Assembly: GCA_905235135.1 (NCBI GenBank)
Contig: CAJOKR010000023.1
Coordinates: forward strand, 1 to 64,000
Source: an uncultured Bacteroidales bacterium
GTDB lineage: Bacteria > Bacteroidota > Bacteroidia > Bacteroidales > WCHB1-69
Length of the DNA: 64,000 nucleotides
Direction: 5' to 3'
Numbering within the stretch: position 1 is the stretch's first letter; each line of letters begins with the position of its first letter. Shown here in pieces: positions 35,516 through 44,513 of the stretch. Under the pieces are notes generated by a model. The model saw nothing but the letters and a program-made list of their open reading frames with translations, made no database searches and was not told the origin of the DNA. The position numbers and the translations under genes are program-made.

Positions 35516-35657
35516 AGAAGTTCCTTTCGGATGGCAAAGATAACCTTTTTTTTGTTTCAAGTTTCAAAAAAAACACCTAAAATCTAAGCTTTGAAACAGG
35601 CTATAAAGTTAAATTACGTTAACGCATCGTAGCATAACGGAAAAATAGTATTTTTGC
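35468..35657. repeat. 190-bp divergent promoter cassette, copy B
   Basis: Copy of 33714-33903. It supplies the N-terminal codons and promoter (TATCTTTG, 35535-35542) of the minus-strand membrane protein and the promoter of the RelB/RelE pair on the plus strand. Confidence 0.85.
35649..35656 (+). promoter_or_regulatory. -7 promoter box of the RelB/RelE pair
   Basis: TATTTTTG at the right end of cassette copy B, 25 bp before the ATG at 35682. Confidence 0.55.
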
Positions 35658-35681
35658 GACTCGAAATGGAATATAGAAACT

Positions 35682-35954
35682 ATGTGTACAGTAACTATAA
35701 ATGTAGATGATGCCACCTTGAGGCGTATCAATCCCGACCTCACCACTCGCGAAAGCATTGGCCAATGGCTCCAGAATCAGGTAAACCTGCTGATTTCGGA
35801 GCTCGCCGCTCCACGTCAATCCCCGAACGCACACACTGCTGAAGAAATGCAGACCATTCTGCTTGACCGCATCCGTAGGGCTGAAGCTGGTGAAGAGCCT
35901 GTGGTCTCTCATCAGGAAGTTTCTGATTCAATCCGTTCGAAGTATGGTTTTTAA
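35682..35954 (+). CDS. Type II antitoxin (RelB-like)
   Basis: 90 aa. The N-terminus (CTVTINVDDATLRRINPDL) fits a ribbon-helix-helix DNA-binding strand and helix, and the C-terminal half is charged and helical, ending SDSIRSKYGF. It overlaps the downstream RelE-like toxin gene by 11 nt, the usual arrangement. Assignment rests mainly on this pairing, since antitoxin sequences diverge quickly. Confidence 0.7.
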   Translation: MCTVTINVDDATLRRINPDLTTRESIGQWLQNQVNLLISELAAPRQSPNAHTAEEMQTILLDRIRRAEAGEEPVVSHQEVSDSIRSKYGF

Positions 35955-36267
35955 AATAGAGTGGTTGCAAGGCGCACAAAGTGAACTTGACGCCGAAATT
36001 GACTATGTGCTTGGCAGGTTTGGATTTAGCGCTGCTCGAAAAACTTATAAAAGAATCATGGACGATGTAGAGTGGTTAGCGTCCTTCCCCCATATCGGAG
36101 TGCAACATGAAGGTGCGACTTACAAAGGTTGTGAAGTTCGAAAAATTATCATTCGACAAGTTACCGTTTTTTATTCACCACAGTCCGACAAGGTGACTAT
36201 TCTTGCTGTTTGGAACAACTACCAAGATCCCGACAACATCCCATATCGTTTGTCGGAATTGGAATAG
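35944..36267 (+). CDS. RelE/ParE-family toxin
   Basis: 107 aa from the ATG at 35944; a longer frame from 35863 is rejected because it would overlap most of the antitoxin's end. Pattern of the family: IEWLQGAQSELDAEIDYVLGRFG, then MDDVEWLASFPHIG, then RKIIIRQVTVFYSPQSDKVTILAVWNNYQDP. RelE toxins cut mRNA on the ribosome and ParE toxins block gyrase; the sequence alone does not decide. Frame is intact. Confidence 0.85.
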   Translation: MVFKIEWLQGAQSELDAEIDYVLGRFGFSAARKTYKRIMDDVEWLASFPHIGVQHEGATYKGCEVRKIIIRQVTVFYSPQSDKVTILAVWNNYQDPDNIPYRLSELE

Positions 36268-36282
36268 AACTTTCGCCTATTA

Positions 36283-36837
36283 TTATTTCCCGAACTTTTC
36301 CGCCAGCAGCTCGTTGATACGCTCCACCACAAACTGCTGCTGTTTAGGGTTCAGGTGACAGCCGAAACGGATTTTTTTCGTCTTCCCAGCGGGTGTCTTG
36401 TATGTGAGACAAACCGTCGGGTCTTCGGTGGGTACGAGAAGCAAGAGCAGCGGCTCATCGTAAGCCTCGACCTTCAAAACACAATCCCAAGGAATCACCA
36501 CCTCTTTTCTCACAATTTTCTTCTGTTGGATGTAAATACTTGAATCCGAATAATATACAGTTTCTCCTCCAAGCAATTCCCAATAAATTTTGGAGAGGAT
36601 AAGAATGTATAATAATAAGGGCAAAGCAGCCACCGCCATAGTTAACAGATCCAAAAGGGCATCAATACCACCTTCCCACGTCCATTCTTCCTGGATAAAT
36701 GCATAAAACAGCAGTAACAGAAACAAAACTGGAAACAGTGCAACCACATACCCGATCGCACCTCCATGATCCGGCTTGTTGCGCAGCAGTACATTCCCTT
36801 CTACCGTGGACTTTTCCCAAAAATTCTTTTTCGCCAT
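36283..36837 (-). CDS. Membrane protein with IPWDC/CLTYK motifs, intact paralogue
   Basis: 184 aa from the ATG at 36837 (MAKKNFWEKS...). Hydrophobic segments at about 28-50 and 60-85 are followed by a beta-rich domain of about 95 residues (VYYSDSSIYIQQKKIVRKEVVIPWDCVLKVEAYDE..., then VCLTYK, GKTKKIRFG, ERINELLAEKFGK). The same motifs occur in the frameshifted neighbour at 34932. This bacterial PH-like layout suggests a membrane-attached protein with its soluble part inside, but function is unknown. Confidence 0.65.
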   Translation of the reverse strand: MAKKNFWEKSTVEGNVLLRNKPDHGGAIGYVVALFPVLFLLLLFYAFIQEEWTWEGGIDALLDLLTMAVAALPLLLYILILSKIYWELLGGETVYYSDSSIYIQQKKIVRKEVVIPWDCVLKVEAYDEPLLLLLVPTEDPTVCLTYKTPAGKTKKIRFGCHLNPKQQQFVVERINELLAEKFGK

Positions 36838-36943
36838 GTTTCCAAAAGAAGTTTTGTCGTACAATGACTTTACGAAGCATTTTCAAATGTGCAAAAGTAC
36901 ATAAATAACAAATATAATTTGACTTCCTGGCTGGAACTCCGCA

Positions 36944-39544
36944 TTACCGTATCAGCGTGACCGAACCATTCAGCAAATAATAGACTTCGCCCGCTAACGT
37001 GTTGACGTACAGCTTGCAGCCATAGTAGTAAACGCCGTCGGAGGAGGGGAGGTGCGTGCTCTCGTTGGTGCCGTCCCACAGGATGTCGGGGTCGGTGGTG
37101 TGGAACGTGCGCTTGCCCCATCGGTCGAAGATTTCCATCTCGATCTTCGTAACCCCCGAATAGGGCATGAACGGGGTGAAAAGGTCGTTGATGCCGTCAC
37201 CGTTTGGGGTGAACACGTTCGGGAGCTCATATTCCAAACAGTCGAACACGTCAATACAGACGGAATCGGTCAGCGGGGTGATATTTCGGTTGCTGTCGGC
37301 CACACGCATGGCGTAACAACCCACCAGCACCTGAGAGCCCGTGACGCTGATATTGTAAGTACACGGTGCGGGATAACAGATCTCCGTATTATCAAAGGAG
37401 TCGATGCAGGTGAAGGCCCCTTCCAATGTCGGCTTGTAGTAGATATAGTAGTGCACGGCATCGGTGGCAGCAGAATCGGAACTGAACAGCCAAGCAAACT
37501 CCACGTTTTGGCAGTCCGTGGTGATGGTGATTTCCGGCATCTCGGGCGGCTCGTTATCGTATGGGAATCCGCACTCCTGCTGCGAACGATTCCACAGCGG
37601 ACCGATGGTGTCGGGCAGCCAGTAATAACCTTCCGCCTTGACATAGTAGCAGTACTCCTTCCCGTTTTCGAGATTTTGGTCGGTATAATGCGTCTCCGGA
37701 ACAGTGGCGATGGAATCCCAATCCATTGTATGTTCGTTGTAACGATAGACGGTGAAAAGGATGTTGTTCCAAGGCTGGATGTTCGTCCACTGGAGATTCA
37801 ACCGCTTGTCTAAGGATGTCAGGGACAGGAAAATAGACGTGGCAGGATCGGATTTCTCAATGATGGTGTCAGAATTGAGAATCACCACTCGGTAAGTGTA
37901 TGCAGAATCCGACGTGTTCAAATCGTGATCCAGATACGAAAGCGTGTCGGTCGGATTTTCCGGTGCGGAAGTCTGGAAAATCAGATTTTCGGACGCAGAT
38001 GCGGATTTCCGGTACAAGTTAAACTGATAGGGCGGCGGGAAGGCGGTGGAATCAATCTCCGGCGGGAAGAGCCAGCGAACGAGAATATTACCATGCTCCG
38101 AATCGGTCGTCACCACATCGGCATTGATGATAACGGGCGCATCGTTGGCGATGTGGGCGCAGGTTTTCTCGGAGACGATACTCTCGGAACCATCTGAAAA
38201 CAAGGCAACTACGCGGTAACAATACTCGTTGCCGTGATAGAGCGGTTTTGCGGATCCGTCATCAGTGAAGGTGGTGTCGGACCAACCGTAGGTGCTTCCG
38301 ATTTTGGTATATCCCGCCTCCTCAGGAAGTCCTGTCTGACAGGAATCGGGCTCGAAATCGTCTTCCCCATTCCGTCGATAGATGTCATATCCGACTGCGT
38401 TGGAGCAAGAGTCGGGCTGCCAATCCAAGTGAATTACATTGCCTTGCGGAACGGCATTTAAGTTTTTCGGAGCCGGACCGATTATGCGAATGCGATAGGT
38501 TTTGAACGAAACCAGCTCCACCTGAGGACCGTTGTCTTTCGCCTTGAAGATGACTTCGTAAGGATTCTGTTTGATGTGACTGCAACTCGTTTGCCAGATA
38601 AAATGGGTGCCGTAAGGTACATCGGCAGTGATTGGCGAGAATTGCGCCGGCGATACATTGACAAGGAACGGCTCACCTGTCGCGGTCAGGGTGACTTTCG
38701 TGGAGGTACTGTCATACACCCAAACCAGCTGGTCTATGCGGCTTCCGGCAATCACACAAGTATCGTTCACTTCCACCACGGGAGGCTCATTGTTACAGGG
38801 CGCGACCGTAATCTGCATATCGCGGACCATGCTGCCAATCAACACCCCGTTGCGCCACTCCTCAATCAAGATGGCGATATTGTATTCTCCAGCCATCAGC
38901 GGGGAATCCCACGTCAAATCGCCCGTCAAGGGATCAATGGCGATATAGTTGGAGGCGGCAGGCATTGTATAGCCCGGAATCTCTTCGCCTTCGTAACCAC
39001 GACATGGGATAAGGCTGTAGGACAGACTGTCACCGTCGGGGTCGTAAGCGCCCGGATTGTGGTAGAACGGCACGTGGGTGCAGGCGTTGTCCAACGGCGG
39101 ATTGAGCAGCTGTGGAGAGGAATTTCCACCAATAAACGGATTGATAATCAGGATGGTTTCGATGAAAAACGGAATCTCCACCGAACTTGGGATATTGACG
39201 ATACCGGCGTTCCGGTTCGGGTCTTCAAAGGTGACATGGAATGTGCCCGCCGCAGAAAAGATATGCTGTACAATATACACATTTCGGCTGATGTTATTGT
39301 CGAGGTTTGTCTTACTGTGACGGGGAATAATCGTTGAGGTGCCATCACCCCAATAAACCTCAATTTCAGGCCGATCTGCAGGGCTGGGCGTGTAGGTGTA
39401 GGTAACGATGGTGAACTCGTAAGTGAGGCCGGAAATATACACGTAACTGATTTCGCCAGCGCGCTGGTGCGTGGCGTGTGCCGCTGGCCGTATTGCCAGC
39501 AAGGCTATCACAATCAGTATGATACGTAATAACTTCCTGCCCAT
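36944..39544 (-). CDS. Large type IX cargo protein with gliding-associated C-terminal domain
   Basis: 866 aa from the ATG at 39544 (MGRKLLRIILIVIALLAIRP, a signal peptide ending AHA). The start lies 1 bp after the stop of the acetyltransferase gene. The middle consists of beta-sandwich repeats, with fibronectin type III-like units at about 390-700 (PKNLNAVPQGNVIHLDWQPDSC). The last 85 residues (LPNVFTPNGDGINDLFTPF ... IFDRWGKRTFHT ... LLNGSVTLIR) are the type B C-terminal sorting domain read by the type IX system. It should be exported by SprA and displayed on the cell surface. Co-transcription with WbpE/WbpD-like sugar genes is notable. Confidence 0.9.
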   Translation of the reverse strand: MGRKLLRIILIVIALLAIRPAAHATHQRAGEISYVYISGLTYEFTIVTYTYTPSPADRPEIEVYWGDGTSTIIPRHSKTNLDNNISRNVYIVQHIFSAAGTFHVTFEDPNRNAGIVNIPSSVEIPFFIETILIINPFIGGNSSPQLLNPPLDNACTHVPFYHNPGAYDPDGDSLSYSLIPCRGYEGEEIPGYTMPAASNYIAIDPLTGDLTWDSPLMAGEYNIAILIEEWRNGVLIGSMVRDMQITVAPCNNEPPVVEVNDTCVIAGSRIDQLVWVYDSTSTKVTLTATGEPFLVNVSPAQFSPITADVPYGTHFIWQTSCSHIKQNPYEVIFKAKDNGPQVELVSFKTYRIRIIGPAPKNLNAVPQGNVIHLDWQPDSCSNAVGYDIYRRNGEDDFEPDSCQTGLPEEAGYTKIGSTYGWSDTTFTDDGSAKPLYHGNEYCYRVVALFSDGSESIVSEKTCAHIANDAPVIINADVVTTDSEHGNILVRWLFPPEIDSTAFPPPYQFNLYRKSASASENLIFQTSAPENPTDTLSYLDHDLNTSDSAYTYRVVILNSDTIIEKSDPATSIFLSLTSLDKRLNLQWTNIQPWNNILFTVYRYNEHTMDWDSIATVPETHYTDQNLENGKEYCYYVKAEGYYWLPDTIGPLWNRSQQECGFPYDNEPPEMPEITITTDCQNVEFAWLFSSDSAATDAVHYYIYYKPTLEGAFTCIDSFDNTEICYPAPCTYNISVTGSQVLVGCYAMRVADSNRNITPLTDSVCIDVFDCLEYELPNVFTPNGDGINDLFTPFMPYSGVTKIEMEIFDRWGKRTFHTTDPDILWDGTNESTHLPSSDGVYYYGCKLYVNTLAGEVYYLLNGSVTLIR

Positions 39545-39545
39545 A

Positions 39546-40121
39546 TCACTCCATTTTTCGTACTTGATTGTCTGCCAATTGATACCGTTGCCAACTTTCC
39601 GGACATACGGCAAATCCCTTTTCATCGAAAGCCAACGGGCAGCCGTATTCGCTAACCCAGCCAGTCTGACGGGCGGGATTCCCCGTAACTAATGCATAAT
39701 CAGGCACATCGTGGGTAACCACCGCACCAGCACCCACGAGCGCATATCGCCCGATGGTGTGTCCGCAAACGATGGTCGCATTCGCCCCGATAGATGCCCC
39801 TTTCCGCACCAACGTCTGCCGATATTCGTGCTTGCGCTCGATGAAAGCCCTCGGGTTAATCACATTCGTAAACACCATCGACGGTCCCAAAAACACCCCA
39901 TCTTCGCAGACAACTCCCTCGTACACAGATACATTGTTCTGAATCTTCACATTGTCGCCAATAGTCACCTTGTTAGCCACCATCACATTCTGCCCGAGAA
40001 CGCAGTTCCGCCCGATAGTCGCACCGGACATCACATGACAGAAATGCCAGATGCGGGTATCGGCACCTATTTGGCATCCTTCGTCCAAAACGGCGGTCTC
40101 GTGTGCGAAAAAGTCTCTCAT
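39546..40121 (-). CDS. wbpD: WbpD/WlbB-like UDP-sugar N-acetyltransferase
   Basis: 191 aa left-handed beta-helix enzyme. Hexapeptide repeats fill residues about 8-150, with [58 protein letters not shown] and GAGAVV. These segments are characteristic of WbpD, which acetylates the 3-amino group of UDP-GlcNAc(3NH2)A on the way to a diacetylated glucuronic acid sugar. The WbpE-like aminotransferase that would make its substrate lies directly upstream, overlapping by 4 bp (ATGA). Confidence 0.85.
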   Translation of the reverse strand: MRDFFAHETAVLDEGCQIGADTRIWHFCHVMSGATIGRNCVLGQNVMVANKVTIGDNVKIQNNVSVYEGVVCEDGVFLGPSMVFTNVINPRAFIERKHEYRQTLVRKGASIGANATIVCGHTIGRYALVGAGAVVTHDVPDYALVTGNPARQTGWVSEYGCPLAFDEKGFAVCPESWQRYQLADNQVRKME

Positions 40122-41247
40122 AGCGGGAAATTCTTGATGGTTTGACAGATGTATTGCAGTTGCTCTTCCGACAGTTCCGTGTGCATCGGCAGCGAAAGTA
40201 CCTCGCGACAGCTGCGCTCGGAAATGGGAAAATCACCCTCTTTGTTGCTCAGATGGCGATAGGCCGGTTGCAGATGTGCCGGCACGGGGTAATAGACCAT
40301 GGAAGGGATTTCGTGGTCGGACAAAAACTGCTTCAGCGCATCCCTTTTTCCGTTTTTCACCTTGACCGTGAACTGGTGATAGGTGTGGGAGGAATGGGGG
40401 GCAGATGACGGCAGTTCTATCCAATCCACATCGCATAGAGCTTGATGATAGAATGTAGCGGTCTTCTGACGGGCAGCAATATACTCATCCAAATGGTTCA
40501 GCTTCACGTTCAGGATGGCCGCTTGCAGGGTGTCCAACCGCGAGTTCAGCCCAATCATATCATGGTGGTAGCGTTGTTTGGACCCGTGGCGGCAGATGGC
40601 CCGTAACCGTTCGGCCAATTCGTCATTTTGGGTCATCAGCGCCCCTCCATCACCGTAGCAGCCGAGGTTTTTCGACGGAAAAAACGACAGACAGCCGATA
40701 TCGCCCATCGTGCCAGCCTGTTTTACGGTGCCATCCGAGAAGGTGTATTCGGTGCCGATTGCCTGACAAGCATCCTCTATCACGCTGATATTGTGCCTCT
40801 TAGCAATCTTCAGGACAGATTCCATGTCGGCGCACTGCCCGTAGAGATGTACGGGAATGATGGCCTTCGTTTTCGGGGTGATGACCGCTTCCAATTTGTT
40901 AACATCCATCACGAAACTCTCTTCGCAGATGTCTGCAAACACGGGCGTTGCACCGGTCAGCGCGATAGCTTCTACCGTTGCGATAAAGGTAAAAGGTACG
41001 GTAACCACTTCGTCGCCCGGACCGACACCTAACGCCATGAGGGCTATCGTCAGCGCATCGGTGCCGTTCCCACAGCTAATAACATACTTGGAACCAGTAT
41101 ATTGCGAAAGATGCTGTTCGAAATCGGCAACGGGTGCCCCCTGAATGAACGCGGTAGAATCCAATACATGCTGGATGTGGCCGCATCCATTTCCGGCTTG
41201 ATGCGGAGATATTGGCTTTTCAAATCGACCATCTGGATTGGATTCAT
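40118..41247 (-). pseudogene. wbpE: WbpE-like sugar aminotransferase (DegT/DnrJ/EryC1), frameshifted near the N-terminus
   Basis: The N-terminus (MNPIQMVDLKSQYLRIKPEM) is at 41247 but the frame is lost at about 41175. The body (FIQGAPVADFEQHLSQYTGS... to 40118) is in the next frame. Removing one GT from GGATGTGG (plus strand, 41173-41180) restores DAAIQHVLDSTAF. The body keeps the PLP-binding lysine (FFPSKNLGCYGDGG), VIEDACQAIG, and the substrate-site segment RYHHDMIGLNSRLDTLQAAIL, all close to WbpE, which puts the 3-amino group on UDP-3-keto-GlcNAcA. First gene of an operon with wbpD and the type IX cargo gene. Confidence 0.83.
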
Positions 41248-41270
41248 CTTCTCATTTATTTTTTAGCCCG

Positions 41271-41278
41271 CAAAGGTA
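41271..41278 (-). promoter_or_regulatory. -7 promoter box of the wbpE-wbpD-cargo operon
   Basis: TACCTTTG on the minus strand, 23 nt before the ATG at 41247. Confidence 0.55.
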
Positions 41279-41299
41279 CATTTTTTTGGGTTATGCGGT

Positions 41300-42026
41300 T
41301 TAACGCAAGACATTCTTTATTTCTTGTTTGACGAGTCTGAAATCGGGTTTTTGCGTCAGATAGCGTTGGAAATCTTCCAATGTATCGGTCGGTCGCACCT
41401 CTATGCGGCGAAGACGATAGGGGTTTTCATGCAGGTTGTCCCGTTTCCACAAGGTGGTAAAAGCGGCCTTGAAACCGATTTCCTGCAGCAGTTCGGGTGT
41501 CGCGTGGCCGAAATCCCCTGCTCTGGCCGTAAGGATAAGCGTAGTAATCCACACTCTTTTGTAGATGTTCTTCCAGAGTCTCCTTGGATTCCCGCAAATC
41601 CTTGATAGTATCTTCCTTTGTGAAGTATCGCAAAGAGACGTGGGTCATACCGTGAGAACCGAAAGTGAAAAGCGGATTTTTGGAAAGTTCCTCGATGCCC
41701 CACCAGGAGAGCGTATCAATCTTTTGGTATCCGGGTTCTTCCTCATCCCAGCAATTGTTACTTCCCACATGATAAACCGGAACAAAAACAGAGACCGGTA
41801 TTTTCAGTTCATCGAGAATACCCCTGACGTAGGTATAGAGGCAGTAGTAGGCGTCGTCAAAGGTGAGGGTGGCTAAGAGTGGGTTTTTGTGGCATTCCCG
41901 CACGTAGGTGTCCATATCGGTGAATTGCCAGTGCTGTTTCACAAATCGGAGCTGCCGCTCGAAGTTCTCGGCGGAGACGGTGTTGAAGCCGGGCTTCTCA
42001 TCCACATTATGGTACATCAGAATCAT
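41300..42026 (-). pseudogene. Polysaccharide deacetylase-family protein, frameshifted
   Basis: The start (MILMYHNVDEKPGFNTVSAENFERQL) and the deacetylase motif LATLTFDDAYYCLYTYV are in one frame up to about residue 170 (YYAYPYGQ). The C-terminal part (AGDFGHATPELLQEIGFKAAF ... to 41300) is in another. Adding GC in the minus-strand run CAGAGCAGGG gives YGQSAGDFG and one frame of about 242 aa. Catalytic TFDDA and the SHGMTH metal motif are intact. Family members remove acetyl or formyl groups from surface glycans. It lies downstream of tRNA-Trp on the same strand. Confidence 0.8.
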
Positions 42027-42078
42027 AGCAACTGTCTATAAAACAAAACTCAGGAACGGAAATTCCTGAGTTTCTCAG

Positions 42079-42149
42079 CAGGGGAAGAGAGATTCGAACT
42101 CCCATCAATGGTTTTGGAGACCACTATTCTGCCCTTAAACTATTCCCCT
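42079..42149 (-). tRNA. tRNA-Trp (CCA)
   Basis: Cloverleaf on the minus strand: acceptor AGGGGAA/TTCCCCT, anticodon loop CTCCAAA with CCA, T-arm containing GTTCGAATC. It follows tuf by 50 bp, the usual Bacteroidota order. secE-nusG, which normally come next, are absent; the deacetylase gene follows. Confidence 0.95.
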
Positions 42150-42199
42150 GTAAAATCGGGGTACTATGAGCACCCCGATTTCATTATTTTGGTGTTAAA

Positions 42200-43387
42200 T
42201 TAGTCTAAGATCTCGGTGACCTGACCAGCGCCGACCGTACGACCACCCTCACGGATAGCGAAACGGAGGTTCATGTTCAGAGCGATTTCAGAGAGCAATT
42301 CGACCGTGATTTCCACGTTATCACCAGGCATGCACATTTCAACGCCTGCGGGCAGGGTGATGGCACCGGTAACGTCAGTGGTGCGGAAGTAGAATTGCGG
42401 ACGGTAGTTGTTGCCAAACGGTGTGTGACGACCACCTTCTTCTTTCTTCAGCACATACACGGAAGCTTTGAATTTCTTGTGCGGGTGGATGGAACCCGGT
42501 TTCGCGATAACCATACCGCGACGGATTTCGTCCTTGTCGATACCACGGAGCAACAGACCCACGTTATCACCAGCTTCACCTTCGTCGAGGATCTTACGGA
42601 ACATCTCGACACCCGTGACGACTGATTTCAGTTTCTCAGCGCCCATACCGATGATGTCAACAGGATCGGAGGTGTGGATGACACCCGTCTCGATACGACC
42701 GGTAGCAACGGTACCACGGCCGGTGATGGAGAACACGTCCTCAACAGGCATGAGGAAGTCTTTATCGACATCGCGCGGAGGCAGCGGAATCCAAGTGTCA
42801 ACGGCATCCATCAGTTCAACAATCTTCTCAACCCACTTCGGCTCGAGGTTCAGGCCGCCGAGGGCAGAACCGCGGATGACGGGGCTGTTGTCGCCGTCGA
42901 AACCGTAGAAGCTAAGGAGGTCGCGGATTTCCATCTCAACGAGGTCGAGAAGTTCGGGGTCGTCAACAAGGTCAACCTTGTTCATGAAGACCACCATTCT
43001 CGGAACGCCGACCTGCTTTGCCAGCAGGATGTGCTCACGGGTTTGCGGCATCGGACCATCGGTGGCAGCCACAACGAGGATAGCGCCATCCATCTGGGCA
43101 GCACCCGTAACCATGTTCTTCACATAGTCAGCGTGGCCGGGACAGTCAACGTGTGCGTAGTGACGGTTAGCGGTCTGATACTCAATGTGAGCGGTGTTAA
43201 TGGTAATACCACGCTCTTTTTCCTCAGGAGCGTTATCGATGGAATCGAAGGATCTGAGTTCGGAGAGACCTTTCTCAGCCAACACGGTGGTGATGGCGGC
43301 GGTAAGAGTAGTTTTACCGTGGTCGATGTGACCGATAGTACCCACGTTCACGTGGGGTTTAGTACGTTCAAATTTTTCTTTTGCCAT
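42200..43387 (-). CDS. tuf: Elongation factor Tu
   Basis: 395 aa. EF-Tu brings aminoacyl-tRNA to the ribosome as a GTP complex. GTP-binding motifs: GHIDHGKT (19-26), DCPGHADY, and NKVD; the effector region RGITINTAH is intact. Domains 2 and 3 end with the usual [14 protein letters not shown]. The gene lies between tRNA-Thr and tRNA-Trp and is probably processed from one transcript begun at 43569. Confidence 0.98.
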   Translation of the reverse strand: MAKEKFERTKPHVNVGTIGHIDHGKTTLTAAITTVLAEKGLSELRSFDSIDNAPEEKERGITINTAHIEYQTANRHYAHVDCPGHADYVKNMVTGAAQMDGAILVVAATDGPMPQTREHILLAKQVGVPRMVVFMNKVDLVDDPELLDLVEMEIRDLLSFYGFDGDNSPVIRGSALGGLNLEPKWVEKIVELMDAVDTWIPLPPRDVDKDFLMPVEDVFSITGRGTVATGRIETGVIHTSDPVDIIGMGAEKLKSVVTGVEMFRKILDEGEAGDNVGLLLRGIDKDEIRRGMVIAKPGSIHPHKKFKASVYVLKKEEGGRHTPFGNNYRPQFYFRTTDVTGAITLPAGVEMCMPGDNVEITVELLSEIALNMNLRFAIREGGRTVGAGQVTEILD

Positions 43388-43446
43388 TTTTTATAAATTT
43401 TATGTTTTAGTTTTTATAATCCTTATGTTCATTTCAAAAAAAAAAG

Positions 43447-43518
43447 AGCCGTTGATGAGAGTTGAACTCATGACCCCATCCTTACCAAGGATGTACTCTA
43501 CCACTGAGCTACAACGGC
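43447..43518 (-). tRNA. tRNA-Thr (GGT)
   Basis: Minus strand: acceptor GCCGTTG/CAACGGC, anticodon stem CATCC/GGATG with loop TTGGTAA (anticodon GGT), T-arm with GTTCAACTC. It is upstream of tuf, as in the common tRNA-tuf cluster. Confidence 0.95.
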
Positions 43519-43568
43519 TTTTTTTCTTGCTAAAAAAAGAACGTTCCCTTTCGGGGAAATAAGGTGTG

Positions 43569-43576
43569 CAAAAATA
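43569..43576 (-). promoter_or_regulatory. -7 promoter box of the tRNA-Thr/tuf/tRNA-Trp transcript
   Basis: TATTTTTG on the minus strand, about 50 nt before tRNA-Thr. Confidence 0.55.
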
Positions 43577-43615
43577 CACTTTTTTTTAATTCTACACCCT
43601 ACCTCGTAATTTTTT

Positions 43616-44482
43616 TTATTTTTGTTGTAATTTATTGATAGTCAGTACTAAACTATCCCTCCAATAGGGAATGCCCACCCCCAAGGTGCCTTTGATTTTG
43701 CGCAAATTGAACAAAGAAAAGGCAGGACGGCGCGCTTTCGCGGGATAATCCGACGTCGGAATCGCCTCTACCCGACACCCCAATCCGCCCAACTCCATGA
43801 TCGCTTTTGCGAAGTCAAACCAGCTGCAAACTCCCTCGTTGGCGAAATGGTAATAGTCAACGCCACTTTCGGGTTTATGCTCCAAAATGCCCATGACCGC
43901 CCGGGCCAAATCGCCTGCGTAAGTCGGACCTCCAACCTGGTCGCTCACCACTCTCACGACATCCCGCTCAGCCCCCAACCGCAGCATCGTCTTCACAAAA
44001 TTGTTGCCGTATTCGGAGTAAAGCCACGAGGTGCGGATGATGACCGCCAGGCAGCCGCTCTCCTCAATCGCCCGCTCGCCCGCCAGCTTGGTCGAGCCAT
44101 ACACAGACTTGGGTGCGGTTGCGTCTGTTTCCACGTGAGGTGTGGCCAATTCGCCGGAAAAAACGTAGTCCGTGGAGATATGCACGAGGAACAGTCCGTG
44201 CTTTTTCGCCACCTCCGCCAGATTTTTCACCGCCGTGCAGTTGATGCGGTAGGCGTTCTCCTGATCGTCCTCCGCCTTATCGACCGCCGTATAAGCCGCC
44301 GCGTTAATAATAATGTCAATGCTGTTTTCGGTGACAAACGCCTCAATCGCGCTCGCATCGGTGATGTCTAACGTGTCAACATCTGTATAATAATAATGGT
44401 ATAAGTTCTGATAGTCGGCCGCGAGGTCGCGCAGGCAGTTGCCCAATTGTCCGTTGGCACCGGTGATCAGGATGTTCTTCAT
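43616..44482 (-). CDS. rfbD: dTDP-4-dehydrorhamnose reductase
   Basis: 288 aa. Last step of dTDP-L-rhamnose synthesis for surface glycans. NAD(P)-binding GANGQLG at residues 8-14, the catalytic STDYVFSGE (family form STDYVFDG) and YGSTKLAGE (YxxxK), then RTSWLYSEYGNNFV. Length is normal. rfbA, rfbB and rfbC are not nearby. An array of AGTTAAT heptamers lies just upstream of the start. Confidence 0.92.
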   Translation of the reverse strand: MKNILITGANGQLGNCLRDLAADYQNLYHYYYTDVDTLDITDASAIEAFVTENSIDIIINAAAYTAVDKAEDDQENAYRINCTAVKNLAEVAKKHGLFLVHISTDYVFSGELATPHVETDATAPKSVYGSTKLAGERAIEESGCLAVIIRTSWLYSEYGNNFVKTMLRLGAERDVVRVVSDQVGGPTYAGDLARAVMGILEHKPESGVDYYHFANEGVCSWFDFAKAIMELGGLGCRVEAIPTSDYPAKARRPAFSLFNLRKIKGTLGVGIPYWRDSLVLTINKLQQK

Positions 44483-44512
44483 AAGTTAATAGTTAATAGA
44501 TTATAGATAATA
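44483..44512. repeat. AGTTAAT heptamer repeat upstream of rfbD
   Basis: Units AGTTAAT-AGTTAAT-AGATTAT-AGATAAT-AGTTAT, starting 1-2 bp from the rfbD start codon and so occupying its leader. Confidence 0.65.
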
Positions 44513-44513
44513 G

